A stretch of DNA of 64,000 nucleotides, taken from positions 1 to 64,000 of the forward strand of contig CAYXBK010000020.1 of assembly GCA_964463165.1 (NCBI GenBank). The letters are read 5' to 3'. This DNA comes from UBA7236 sp964463165. GTDB lineage: Bacteria; Bacteroidota; Bacteroidia; Chitinophagales; BACL12. The translations under genes were made by a program, and so were the position numbers. Positions 34,781 through 43,447 of this stretch are shown here, piece after piece (the stretch's first letter is position 1; each line of letters starts with the position of its first letter). The notes under the pieces are model-generated. The model saw only the letters and a program-made list of their open reading frames with translations. It ran no database searches and was not told the DNA's origin.

Positions 34781-35698
34781 ATGAAAAAATATTCAACAAC
34801 CAACTGGCTTATTTTAATCGGGCTCTCCATTATCTGGGGCTGCTCTTTTATATTCATGAAAAAAGGCCTCGATACATTTTCATGGGATGAAGTTGCCGCC
34901 ATGCGCATCGCATTTTCCTGCATTGCAACACTTCCGTTATTATTTATTTTCAAAGCAAAAATTAAACGCCGCGAAATAAAATATTATGCAATGACCGGAT
35001 TTTTCGGAAGCGGTATGCCGGCATTTTGTTTTACGTATGCAGAAACACATATCGACAGCGGTATAACAGGAGTATTAAATTCGATGACACCCGTATTTGT
35101 TTTTATTCTCGGTGTTTTATTTTTCGGAATAAAATTCGAAAGGGTTAAACTCGTCGGTTTGATCGTTGCACTTACCGGATCTGTTTTTCTTGTGATCTTC
35201 GATAAAACGGAAGGAGGGAAAAATAATCTGGTTTATGCGTTGCCGGTATTTCTTGCAACCATCAGTTATGGCATCAGCGCAAATGTTGTAAAACGATTTT
35301 TGCAGGAAGCACATCCTCTCGCCATGGGTGCGGTGGGATTTTTATGCATTGGTATTCCGTGCATGATCTATCTTTCAACAACACAATTCTGGACACATGC
35401 GGGCGATCCTTATTTTGTAAGAAGTATGTCGAGTGTTGCCGCATTATCTTTATTGGGAACAGTAACAGCTTCCATTGTTTTTTACGCATTGATTCAGCGG
35501 ACAGATTCTATATTCGGATCACTTGTTTCTTATCTGATTCCGATCGTTGCAATTTTATTGGGGCTTGCAGACGGCGAGAAATTATTTATTTATCATTTCA
35601 TGGGTATGCTGCTGATTTTGATCGGTGTGTTTATTATTAATTCGCAACCGGCAATTTTTATTAAAAGATTTCAGAAAAAAATGCAGGCAGGGAGATGA
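34781..35698 (+). CDS. DMT-superfamily (EamA) transporter
   Basis: The 305-residue protein has ten predicted helices in two EamA repeats. The first begins with 'LIGLSIIWGCSFIFMKKGL' and the second after 'ATISYGISANVVKRF'. Such transporters export or exchange small metabolites, often amino acids, nucleotides or drugs. The substrate is not readable. A basic C-terminal tail ends the protein. Its own -7 element suggests separate transcription from obgE. The 540 bp downstream are tandem repeat DNA. Confidence 0.87.
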   Translation: MKKYSTTNWLILIGLSIIWGCSFIFMKKGLDTFSWDEVAAMRIAFSCIATLPLLFIFKAKIKRREIKYYAMTGFFGSGMPAFCFTYAETHIDSGITGVLNSMTPVFVFILGVLFFGIKFERVKLVGLIVALTGSVFLVIFDKTEGGKNNLVYALPVFLATISYGISANVVKRFLQEAHPLAMGAVGFLCIGIPCMIYLSTTQFWTHAGDPYFVRSMSSVAALSLLGTVTASIVFYALIQRTDSIFGSLVSYLIPIVAILLGLADGEKLFIYHFMGMLLILIGVFIINSQPAIFIKRFQKKMQAGR

Positions 35699-35760
35699 GG
35701 GAGTGTTGAATGGTGAATAGTGGATCCCTAGTTTTTGGTTGGCAATTGTCGTTCTTCCTA

Positions 35761-36201
35761 ATGCATCCTGTTCATCAGGTCACCCTGAGCTTGTCGAAGG
35801 GTTGTCGAAGGGTTATTGAGAGTGGTTCGACAGGCCCACCATGACGACTCGTTGGGAGGTGCTGAAATTTATGTAGAAGCATCACCGAACAAATTGTCAC
35901 CCTGAGCTTTCGGAAAAATGCATCCCGTTCATCACGTCACCCTGAGCTTGTCGAAGGGTCGTCGAAGGGTTGTTGAGATTGGTTCGGCAAGCTCACCATG
36001 ACGACTCGTTGGGAGGTGCTGAAATTTATGTAGAAGCATCACCGAACAAATTGTCACCCTGAGCTTTCGGAAAAATGCATCCCGTTCATCACGTCACCCT
36101 GAGCTTGTCGAAGGGTCGTCGAAGGGTTGTTGAGATTGGTTCGGCAAGCTCACCATGACGACTCGTTGGGAGGTGCTGAAATTTATGTAGAAGCATCACC
36201 G
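35761..36201. repeat. Tandem repeat, 2.8 copies of a 157-bp unit with palindromic core
   Basis: Units begin at 35761, 35918 and 36075, a spacing of exactly 157 bp. Units 2 and 3 are almost identical and unit 1 is diverged. Each contains GTCACCCTGAGCTTGTCGAA facing TTCGGCAAGCTCACCATGAC, which can fold into a long stem, and an AAGGGTCGTCGAAGGGTTGTTGAGA loop. The CCTGAGCTTGTCGAAGGG palindrome is a widely dispersed repetitive element in many bacterial genomes. 35699-35760 shows nothing else. Confidence 0.92.
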
Positions 36202-36237
36202 CAACTGCAAACTACCTATCCTTAACCGTGATCTGCT

Positions 36238-39200
36238 TCAAATCAGAACGACTTTATGTATTGATTTCACGCCACCGGTTTCTATCAGCAAATAATAAAT
36301 TCCCTCACTAACTCCGATCGGTTTCAACCATGTATCATTGCCGTTTGAGTTTGTTTCAAAAGACAATTGCCTGCTGGTTATATCATATAAGCCGAGGACT
36401 GTAATAGGCAGCGAAGAATAGATATGAATCATCTCTCCTGCTACAGGATTCGGGTAAACCGCAACATGAGGTGATGCCGGTGAAATATTTTCAATCACAT
36501 CATCAACACAATAAGTGTCTGCGCAACCCATTGTATCGGTGATGGTGAGACATGCACATACGAACTCAGGGAGGGCATAAAGATGCTCCGGGTTTTCTTC
36601 CGTTGAGGTACCTCCATCGCAAAAATTCCAGAAGTAAGATATGATGGCCGAAGAATCGCTGCCGAAAGATAAGTTTGTAAAATGTACGATGTAGTCGCCG
36701 TCAATTATATATTCAAACAGTGCATAGCACGAATCGGTGATCGTAGTGTCAATGATCACAGGCGGATAGATAATTGTATCAAACTCCATAATAAAACCCG
36801 CTTTTCTGTAACCTCCCAAATCGTTATTTCCGCCCGCCCAAAAGCTGCCGTCGTTCCATGAAGCTGCGGTATGAAACCTGTAATTGCCGATATGCGAAGG
36901 ATAGACTTTAATATCTTTTAATGTATTGCCTGCTGTATCGATCAGCCGCACGAGCGCCTGTTTGGATTCATCTTCCGGGCCAGCAACAACAGAATCGTAG
37001 CTGCATGCGGCAATTATATAATTGTTGTATGCATCAAACGCAAGGTCAATATTTTCATAATCAGATTTGCCGTCATCAACAATTATGTAAGTTTTATTCC
37101 AGGCGTTCATCCCATCATTCAGCCTGTACTTGCTGATATAATACGCTTCGTCGGATACACCCGCTGCATATGCAAAATTCAGATCGGGGTCGATCAAACC
37201 TTCACAGAACTGCGATGAATCACGCACCTGCGACCATACAACTGTTTCTGATAAATAATTATACGCAACGACAGCACCGTGAAGGTGAAAATCCAAAACA
37301 GTACTTCCTGTCAAAAGAATGATGCTGTCACTGATTTGTTGGATACTCCTGACATAATCAATACCAGGTACAGTATCGACAATCGTGGCTGTCATTGTGC
37401 TTTTATTAATGAACGTGCACTGTGCACCGGCACCAGATGTCATATAAGCAAAGAACATCAGCTGGTTATTGGCGTGATGCAAATAATCGGTAGTGAAATA
37501 ATACGGAAAATCGGTTACGCCGAGAACATCCACCAAGGTATATCCGTAGAAACTGTTTCCCACGATACGGCTGACATTGATATTGCCGTTGGTGTTGGTG
37601 ACAAAAAATGCGGTATCCTGCACGATCTCCATATCAATCGGAAACCGGTTTGTGCCTACAACGGATTTTGTCGCCCTAGAAAGCAACGTGCCGTCTGCAG
37701 AAAAATGATATGCATACAAGGTGTCCGTCGAACTGTCATAATAAGGCTCTTCATCTAAATATGCAACGCTGTGAGCGGCAACCCAGAGCGAGCCGTCGGG
37801 TCCGGCTTTTAATTTATTGCCGAACAGGTATTCATCTTTTGTAATGTCTTCAAACCAAAGAAGGTTTTTTTCATGATCGTACCTTTCCAGCCTGAGAATT
37901 GCTCCTGTTTGCTTGAGCACTGCCATACCCGAATCAACATGTTCGATGGCGATCACATAACTTTCAAACTGGTGCATGCCGCCGAGGTAATGATCTTCGA
38001 CAATATCACCGGTTGTTTCATTTGTTTTTACAAGTAAAGGCGCATGCTCGTTTTCTTCAGTTTCGATATGCCCGATATAATACATGCTGTTGCCAGCGCC
38101 ATTATATACAGCATATCCTCCGGATTCTGCATCACAGGTGGAAATATCGAGGTCAATATCCTTTTCATAGAGGAAGTCCCCGGCGCCGGCTGTAACAGTC
38201 AGGTTACCCCATTCACCGGGGTCCCAGTTATCGCCATTATGATAACCCGTCATGCAAAGATCACCGGCATCATTAAATGCCAGGGCCATGGCAGACTCCC
38301 CGCCGGAACAATCTTCGTCGATCAGTGTATAATCTTCCATATCGTAACTGTCGTACCACTCAATGAAACCATCCGATTTCCTGAATTTCGAAATGCGGTA
38401 GAAATAAGCACCTCCCCCGACATATTTATGTTGCCAGCTCACATAAATGTTTTCGCCATCATCTATATAGCTGTCTACATAAAAAGAACCAGCTCTGTCT
38501 TCAAACCATATCCGCTCGCCCGTCGCAGGATCAATCCTTGAAATTATCCCGTAATTGACAGATTCTTTCATCGTACCGAGTACGAACAAACTGCCATCTT
38601 CATCAAAGTAAATGTCTGATATGAAATCGATATAAATGTCGTCATCGGGAAGTGCCGGATCGGTGTTATAGATCCACGACTGCCAAATGATACTGTCGAG
38701 ATCGAGCTTGTATATTTTGTAAAGTGTATCATTTGAGCTGTAATAAATATCACCTGCTTCGTCAAAAGCGATATTACCGGTGTTGCTGTGGCCATCATGA
38801 ACGAAGGTATGGTCAACCATAATTTCTCCCGTTTCCCTGTCGAGAAACTGCAATCGCTGCAGGCCTTCAGAATTTGTAAAAAAAGTAACGGCTATCCATT
38901 CGTCGTTGTAATCATAGATCCGGCAGGCGTATTCGAAATAATATACATATGGTGTGACGAGTGTTTTCCAGAGGAAATGGCCGTCGGCAGGATCAATGCG
39001 ATAGCACCATCTTTCATATTCATCTTCATCGGGATTCCGTCGCACTGAAAGGGAATAGATACCGCTATCCTCTCCCGCCAGCACATCGTACATACTCTGG
39101 TTGTAATAATCATAATCTTCGTACTCCATGTCGTCAAATTCAGAAGTTGTCCAGATGTGGTTACCCATCGTATCGACACGGATCACGGCAGGGTTGTAAT

Positions 39201-39372
39201 AAAAATTATCAAAGAATTTTCCTGCTATCAGAAAATCGTCTCCATAGCGAGCCATATCTTTTAGCGTTCCGCCATCGGGCTTCACATAATTATCTTCAAA
39301 ATAGGTAAATGATGTCTGGCCGTATAAACCTGAAACTGCCAGCAGGAAGATTGGAAGTGTTTTGAGCATCAT
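36238..39372 (-). CDS. Large T9SS-exported propeller protein with PKD domain
   Basis: The 1044-residue protein has a signal peptide (about 1-18). A long region to about residue 860 is built of PQQ/Kelch-like propeller repeats rich in acidic residues and in 'GDIYYSSNDTLYKI'-type blades. A PKD domain follows at about 880-955 (Phe-Trp-Asn-Phe-Cys-Asp-Gly-Gly, Asn-Pro-Glu-His-Leu-Tyr), and then a T9SS type A tail begins VAVYPNPVAGE and ends in His-Lys-Val-Val-Leu-Ile. It should be exported to the cell surface. The passenger's role is unknown, and no enzymatic site is visible. It is a single gene with repeat arrays on its downstream side. Confidence 0.85.
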   Translation of the reverse strand: MMLKTLPIFLLAVSGLYGQTSFTYFEDNYVKPDGGTLKDMARYGDDFLIAGKFFDNFYYNPAVIRVDTMGNHIWTTSEFDDMEYEDYDYYNQSMYDVLAGEDSGIYSLSVRRNPDEDEYERWCYRIDPADGHFLWKTLVTPYVYYFEYACRIYDYNDEWIAVTFFTNSEGLQRLQFLDRETGEIMVDHTFVHDGHSNTGNIAFDEAGDIYYSSNDTLYKIYKLDLDSIIWQSWIYNTDPALPDDDIYIDFISDIYFDEDGSLFVLGTMKESVNYGIISRIDPATGERIWFEDRAGSFYVDSYIDDGENIYVSWQHKYVGGGAYFYRISKFRKSDGFIEWYDSYDMEDYTLIDEDCSGGESAMALAFNDAGDLCMTGYHNGDNWDPGEWGNLTVTAGAGDFLYEKDIDLDISTCDAESGGYAVYNGAGNSMYYIGHIETEENEHAPLLVKTNETTGDIVEDHYLGGMHQFESYVIAIEHVDSGMAVLKQTGAILRLERYDHEKNLLWFEDITKDEYLFGNKLKAGPDGSLWVAAHSVAYLDEEPYYDSSTDTLYAYHFSADGTLLSRATKSVVGTNRFPIDMEIVQDTAFFVTNTNGNINVSRIVGNSFYGYTLVDVLGVTDFPYYFTTDYLHHANNQLMFFAYMTSGAGAQCTFINKSTMTATIVDTVPGIDYVRSIQQISDSIILLTGSTVLDFHLHGAVVAYNYLSETVVWSQVRDSSQFCEGLIDPDLNFAYAAGVSDEAYYISKYRLNDGMNAWNKTYIIVDDGKSDYENIDLAFDAYNNYIIAACSYDSVVAGPEDESKQALVRLIDTAGNTLKDIKVYPSHIGNYRFHTAASWNDGSFWAGGNNDLGGYRKAGFIMEFDTIIYPPVIIDTTITDSCYALFEYIIDGDYIVHFTNLSFGSDSSAIISYFWNFCDGGTSTEENPEHLYALPEFVCACLTITDTMGCADTYCVDDVIENISPASPHVAVYPNPVAGEMIHIYSSLPITVLGLYDITSRQLSFETNSNGNDTWLKPIGVSEGIYYLLIETGGVKSIHKVVLI

Positions 39373-39576
39373 AAGGGTACGATTGATTAAAGATAATGTT
39401 TAATTCAATGTGCTGATTTGCTGATCTGATACTGAAAAATAATTTCTTTCAGTGCCATTAAAAATGTTTAACATGATAATTTACCAGCAACGCCTTGCTA
39501 CCGGTTAATTCGTTTTTGGTTGATTTGTTATGTGAACTCTGAAAGAATAAAAACTATAACCGGCCTGATGGTTTTC

Positions 39577-39664
39577 ATGACGCAGGGTTTTCTCTGAATG
39601 TTTGATTTTCAGATGTGAAAGACCCTGCTGAGAAATTCTTTGGGTTCAGTAATTTTAGGGGAGT
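39577..39664 (+). repeat. Hairpin-forming direct repeat, copy A (before the oligopeptidase gene)
   Basis: This begins ATGACGCAGGGTT and ends near AATTTTAGGGGAG. The outer stem pairs GCAGGGT (39582-39588) with ACCCTGC (39622-39628), and the inner stem pairs TCTGAA (39593-39598) with TTCAGA (39608-39613). A related copy lies at 41911-41998. The remaining gap 39373-39745 shows AT-rich sequence only. Confidence 0.75.
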
Positions 39665-39745
39665 GAACCCCCCGGCGATTAAAAAGATCCTTATTTTAAA
39701 TTTAATTCAGCTATCTGTTTTTTAAATAAATTCAATCCTATTAAA

Positions 39746-41905
39746 ATGAAAATCAGAATTTCGATTTATATCCTTGTTTCAATCACCTTTATTAAAATGC
39801 TGCATGCACAGTATAGCTATCCGGCAACGAAAGAAATTCCTGTTACTGATAATTACTTTGGGACCTTAATCAACGATAATTATCAGTGGCTTGAAGATCT
39901 GAATGACACTGCGGTACAGAGATGGATTAAATTGCAGGCGGATTTTTCAAATGATATTCTGAATACAATAAATGGAAGCGAAATGGTAACGCAAAGGTTG
40001 GATGAATTGCAGAATATGTGGGGAGACCTGCGGGAAGGAATGGTGCAAAGAGGCGACAAGATCTTTTATTTGAAACTGGCGAAAAACGAAAATCTATATA
40101 AAATATGGATGCATGGTTTAGCTAATGATGAAGAAGAACTTCTGTTTGATCCGGAATCGTTTGGCAAAGGTGCTCAGATCATGGATTTTTTCCCGTCTAA
40201 TAACGGGAAATTACTGGCTATAAAATTGGCTTATGACGGTAACGAAATTTGTGAATTAAGAATTTTGGATGTTGAAACAAAAAAATTGTTGTCTGATAGC
40301 ATTGGCCCTGTTTTGAATCGATTGCCTGTTGTTTTTATTTCCAATGATAAAGAAATTATTTATACGAAAACAAATGAAAGGGATATCAATAACGGTGATC
40401 CACTTAAAAACCAGGATGTGTATTTACACTTAATTGGGAGTCCTGTAACCGACGACAAGGTTTTATTTTCAAGAGAAAATTACGCTCAGCTCGGCGTATT
40501 ACCTGAACAAATACCACTGATGTTTGTTTCCGGCGATAACAAGTATTTGTTTTTGCGCATTTCTTCTGTTAAAAGCGACAGATTGATTTATTATGCAGAT
40601 TATAATCAGTTGCAAAATGAAATAATTAACTGGAAACCATTAATTATTCCTGATGATGAAATTACTCAATGGGTTGCTGTTGGTGACCGGCTTTTCTTCT
40701 TAACACATAAAAATGCCCCAAACTTTAAGATCGGCGTAACCAGTATGATAACGCCCGACTTTGAAAATGCAACAATTATAGTAGCTGAAACTGCGGACGT
40801 AATTCAGTCTATGCTAAGCACAAAACATTTTCTGATTTATTCTAAACTTGAAGGCACACATGTCAGCATGTTTCAAATTGATTTTAAAACTTTATCAACG
40901 GAAAAACTGCCTTTGCCGCAGGGCATTAATTGGGGTTATGCATTGAATGAAGGCCGGGATGATAAATTAATTATATACAATAGCAGTTGGCTTTCTCCAT
41001 ATCTGGTTTTCGAATTTGATGCAGCGAAAAAAGAATTGATTAAAAGTAAATGGTTTGATATAAGCGGGAGTTTCCCCGACTATAATAAGGATTTTGCCGC
41101 AATAGATGTGGAGGTGGAGAGTTATGACGGAGCAATGGTTCCCTTAACCATCCTCTATCCGAAAAATATAAAGTTTGACGGAACTGCGCCATGTTATATT
41201 ACCGGATACGGAGGATATGGCAGATCTGTTTATCCGGAATTTATTGATAACATGAAAAAAATATTTTTAGAGCAGGGCTGTTGCGTGGCAATTGCACATG
41301 TGAGAGGCGGTGGAGAAAAAGGTGAAGAATGGCATAAAGCCGGAATGAAATCAAACAAGCAAAACAGCTGGAAAGATTTTATTGCTTGTACAGAATATCT
41401 GATTGCACAAAAATATACTTCACCGCAATTCATTATTGCAGAAGGAATGAGTATGGGAGGATTGCTGATTGGCAGAGCTCTGACTGAAAGACCTGATCTC
41501 TATTCAGTTGTTATTGACGAAGTGGGGCTCACAAATGTATTAAGGATGGAAACCACTCCGAATGGTGATAATCAAATTCCGGAATTGGGCTCGGTAAAAG
41601 TGGAGGAGGATATAAAAAGTTTGATTGAAATGGATGCCCAAAGCAAAGTAGTGGAAGGAATAAAATATCCGGCTGTTTTTGTCAGAATGGGCATGAATGA
41701 CCTGAGAGTAGCACCATGGATGCCTGCAAAATTTGCCGCCGCATTGCAAAACAGTACCATATCCGGTAAGCCGGTTTTGTTATATGTGAATTATAATGAA
41801 GGACATTTTACTTCAGATGCTGATATGAATGAAAAAGATTTTGCAGCTATGATAACATTTTCATTATGGCAAATAGGACATTCAAATTTTACAGTGAAAA
41901 AATAA
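39746..41905 (+). CDS. Prolyl oligopeptidase family serine peptidase (S9A)
   Basis: The 719-residue protein has a signal peptide (about 1-21), an N-terminal strand-swapped segment and seven-bladed propeller (about 70-430), and a C-terminal alpha/beta-hydrolase domain. The catalytic triad is Ser569 in EGMSMGG, Asp652 and His687 in NEGHF. The nucleophile elbow is GMSMGG rather than the GGSNGG of classical prolyl oligopeptidase, and 'GYGGYGRSVYP' and 'HVRGGGEKGEEWH' are well conserved. It would cleave short peptides after proline or basic residues in the periplasm or outside. It is alone, bracketed by two copies of a hairpin repeat. Confidence 0.92.
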   Translation: MKIRISIYILVSITFIKMLHAQYSYPATKEIPVTDNYFGTLINDNYQWLEDLNDTAVQRWIKLQADFSNDILNTINGSEMVTQRLDELQNMWGDLREGMVQRGDKIFYLKLAKNENLYKIWMHGLANDEEELLFDPESFGKGAQIMDFFPSNNGKLLAIKLAYDGNEICELRILDVETKKLLSDSIGPVLNRLPVVFISNDKEIIYTKTNERDINNGDPLKNQDVYLHLIGSPVTDDKVLFSRENYAQLGVLPEQIPLMFVSGDNKYLFLRISSVKSDRLIYYADYNQLQNEIINWKPLIIPDDEITQWVAVGDRLFFLTHKNAPNFKIGVTSMITPDFENATIIVAETADVIQSMLSTKHFLIYSKLEGTHVSMFQIDFKTLSTEKLPLPQGINWGYALNEGRDDKLIIYNSSWLSPYLVFEFDAAKKELIKSKWFDISGSFPDYNKDFAAIDVEVESYDGAMVPLTILYPKNIKFDGTAPCYITGYGGYGRSVYPEFIDNMKKIFLEQGCCVAIAHVRGGGEKGEEWHKAGMKSNKQNSWKDFIACTEYLIAQKYTSPQFIIAEGMSMGGLLIGRALTERPDLYSVVIDEVGLTNVLRMETTPNGDNQIPELGSVKVEEDIKSLIEMDAQSKVVEGIKYPAVFVRMGMNDLRVAPWMPAKFAAALQNSTISGKPVLLYVNYNEGHFTSDADMNEKDFAAMITFSLWQIGHSNFTVKK

Positions 41906-41910
41906 AATTT

Positions 41911-41998
41911 ATGACGCAGGGTTGTCTCTGCATGATTATTTTTCAGGTGAGAAGAAACCTGCGGAGAAATTCTTTGAGCTCCGTAATTTTGGGGAGAG
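41911..41998 (+). repeat. Hairpin-forming direct repeat, copy B (after the oligopeptidase gene)
   Basis: This starts 5 bp after the oligopeptidase stop, with the same ATGACGCAGGGTT opening as copy A and a shared tail AGAAATTCTTTG then GTAATTTT and GGGGAG. The outer stem pairs GCAGGGTT (41916-41923, one bulged G) with AACCTGC (41956-41962). The sequence differs from A at many loop positions while the stem is kept. Confidence 0.75.
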
Positions 41999-42070
41999 GG
42001 GTTCCTGTCGAGTAAAAAAAATGTAAAAAACAAACTCAACAATTGGAAAAAATTTTCTAAAATTATTATT

Positions 42071-42394
42071 TTAAATTAAAAAACGCCCGTTTTTTATTTC
42101 AGAGTAAATTATTTCTCTAGTTCTTTTATCATCAATTCTGTCAAAGGTGCTTACAAATTGATTTAAAAACTCCGGCAGGAATAAATGCTCTTTGTATGAT
42201 AGCCTGGCAAGGTAAAACTGAATTCTGTCAATTTTTTCAAATTGCGTGGATGCTGAATCTGCATCTTCACATTTTTTTATCTCTGAAAAAATTTTGGATA
42301 TTTCTTCTTTTATAAATGTTAGGTCGTTGAATGAAAGTTCATTTTTCTTTTGATATTCAATTTCCTGCAGAAACGTAACTATATCTTTCATCAT
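42071..42394 (-). CDS. Small helical protein of unknown function
   Basis: The 107-residue frame encodes a soluble protein rich in Glu, Lys, Ile and Phe, with predicted helices throughout and no signal peptide. Its composition (charged heptad-like stretches in residues 1-55) looks like a real protein. I recognise no family. It has no close neighbour on its strand, lies between a repeat copy and a tandem repeat block, and could be an orphan or a relic of an insertion. The two Met codons at the start make the exact start uncertain by one residue. Confidence 0.5.
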   Translation of the reverse strand: MMKDIVTFLQEIEYQKKNELSFNDLTFIKEEISKIFSEIKKCEDADSASTQFEKIDRIQFYLARLSYKEHLFLPEFLNQFVSTFDRIDDKRTREIIYSEIKNGRFLI

Positions 42395-42405
42395 AACTTC
42401 TGTTT

Positions 42406-42874
42406 ATCCGCAGTTGCTGCCCTCACGAATCATCTTTTATCCGCAGTTGCCGCCCTCACCAATCCGCTTCAACATCTCAAGAGCATCATAATCTAAATCC
42501 TCACAACATTTGAATTTATTAGGTTTAAACATGAATTATTTTTATTCAAAATTTACCTTATCTGCCTTAAACCGACAAAAAACGGAATGTATTTATTCGA
42601 GCGTTCATTTTCTTGCGCCAGCTCCTGATACCTTCTACCTGATACCTCCTACATTTTTTCTCCGCGGTTGGTGTCCTCACCAATCCGCTTCAACATCCAA
42701 ACACATCATAATCCATATCCTCCAACCGTATTAATTTATTAGGGTTAAGCATGAATTAATTTTATTCAAAAATTACTTTATTTCCTAAAAACGACAAAAA
42801 TCGGAATGTATTTATTCCAGCGTTCATAATCTTGCGCCAGCTCCTTATACCTTATACTTTATACCTGATACATT
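42406..42874. repeat. Two tandem ~220-bp imperfect repeats plus a short partial copy
   Basis: Copy 1 (about 42434-42654) and copy 2 (about 42655-42874) share in order TCCGCrGTTG, CCTCACCAATCCGCTTCAACATC, AATTTATTAGG, ACATGAATTA-like, CGGAATGTATTTATTC, CTTGCGCCAGCTCCT and a terminal run of ATACCT words. A partial head copy lies at about 42406-42432. Stretches of small open frame in it are not conserved between copies, so it is noncoding. Confidence 0.85.
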
Positions 42875-42904
42875 TATCTCAGCCCTGATTCCTGACTCCT
42901 GATT

Positions 42905-43285
42905 CTACTTCACCAGTATCATACTAATCTCCACCTGCGCACCTCTGGGTAATCCGGCAACGGCAACTGTTTCTCTTGCCGGTGGATCTGATTTAAAATA
43001 TTCTCCATACACAGCATTTACCGCCGCGAATTTTTGCATATCATCTAAAAAAATTGTTGTTTTTACTACCTGATCCATTTTGCAACCCGCAGCTTCAATA
43101 ATTGTTTTTAAATTGTCCATTACCTGCTTTGCTTCTTCCGAAACATTTCTGCCGGTTTCAAAATTTCCGTTTGCAGGATCAATTGCGATCTGCCCTGAAA
43201 TAAAAACAAAATTGCCGGCTTCAATTGCCTGGCTATAGGGCCCGATCGGTTCGGGCGCCTGCGATGTATAAATTACTTTTTTCAT
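42905..43285 (-). CDS. ridA: RidA family enamine/imine deaminase
   Basis: RidA hydrolyses reactive 2-aminoacrylate and similar enamines to ketoacids. The 126-residue protein shows the family blocks GPYSQA, FVFISGQIAIDP, the catalytic Arg in PARETVAV and the end VEISMILVK. The ATG at 43285 gives the standard length and N terminus. The frame is open to 43378, and the extra 31 residues look like a signal peptide (hydrophobic stretch then Ser-Ala-Gln). An exported form is therefore possible and would be unusual. The gene is divergent from the large T9SS protein gene. Confidence 0.92.
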   Translation of the reverse strand: MKKVIYTSQAPEPIGPYSQAIEAGNFVFISGQIAIDPANGNFETGRNVSEEAKQVMDNLKTIIEAAGCKMDQVVKTTIFLDDMQKFAAVNAVYGEYFKSDPPARETVAVAGLPRGAQVEISMILVK

Positions 43286-43447
43286 ATCTGTTTGTGCTGA
43301 TAGATTTGTAAAAATAAACATATGTGCGATCAGCAAACTGATGGCAGCCTGCCGGAGCGGGAAAACACGGGTCCTCATTTTTGCAGTTTTCGGTTAAGTT
43401 TCTGTAAATTTATCGCCCGAAAACCTATTGCGACAAACTCTATTTCA

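Noticed and set aside
35761..36201. Tandem array as a CRISPR
   Set aside because: The 157-bp units have no unique spacers and no cas genes are nearby.
37279..37758. 159-residue antisense frame inside the large T9SS protein gene
   Set aside because: Same reason. Long antisense frames arise from the codon bias of the sense gene.
38044..38541. 165-residue antisense frame inside the large T9SS protein gene
   Set aside because: It lies fully opposite a real coding region with clear repeats and a T9SS tail, and has no family features.
39577..41998. Direct repeats as ends of an insertion sequence
   Set aside because: The repeats are in the same orientation, there is no transposase, and the enclosed gene is a complete peptidase.
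42510..42734. 74-residue frame in the 220-bp tandem repeat
   Set aside because: The frame is not maintained between the two repeat copies, so it is not coding.
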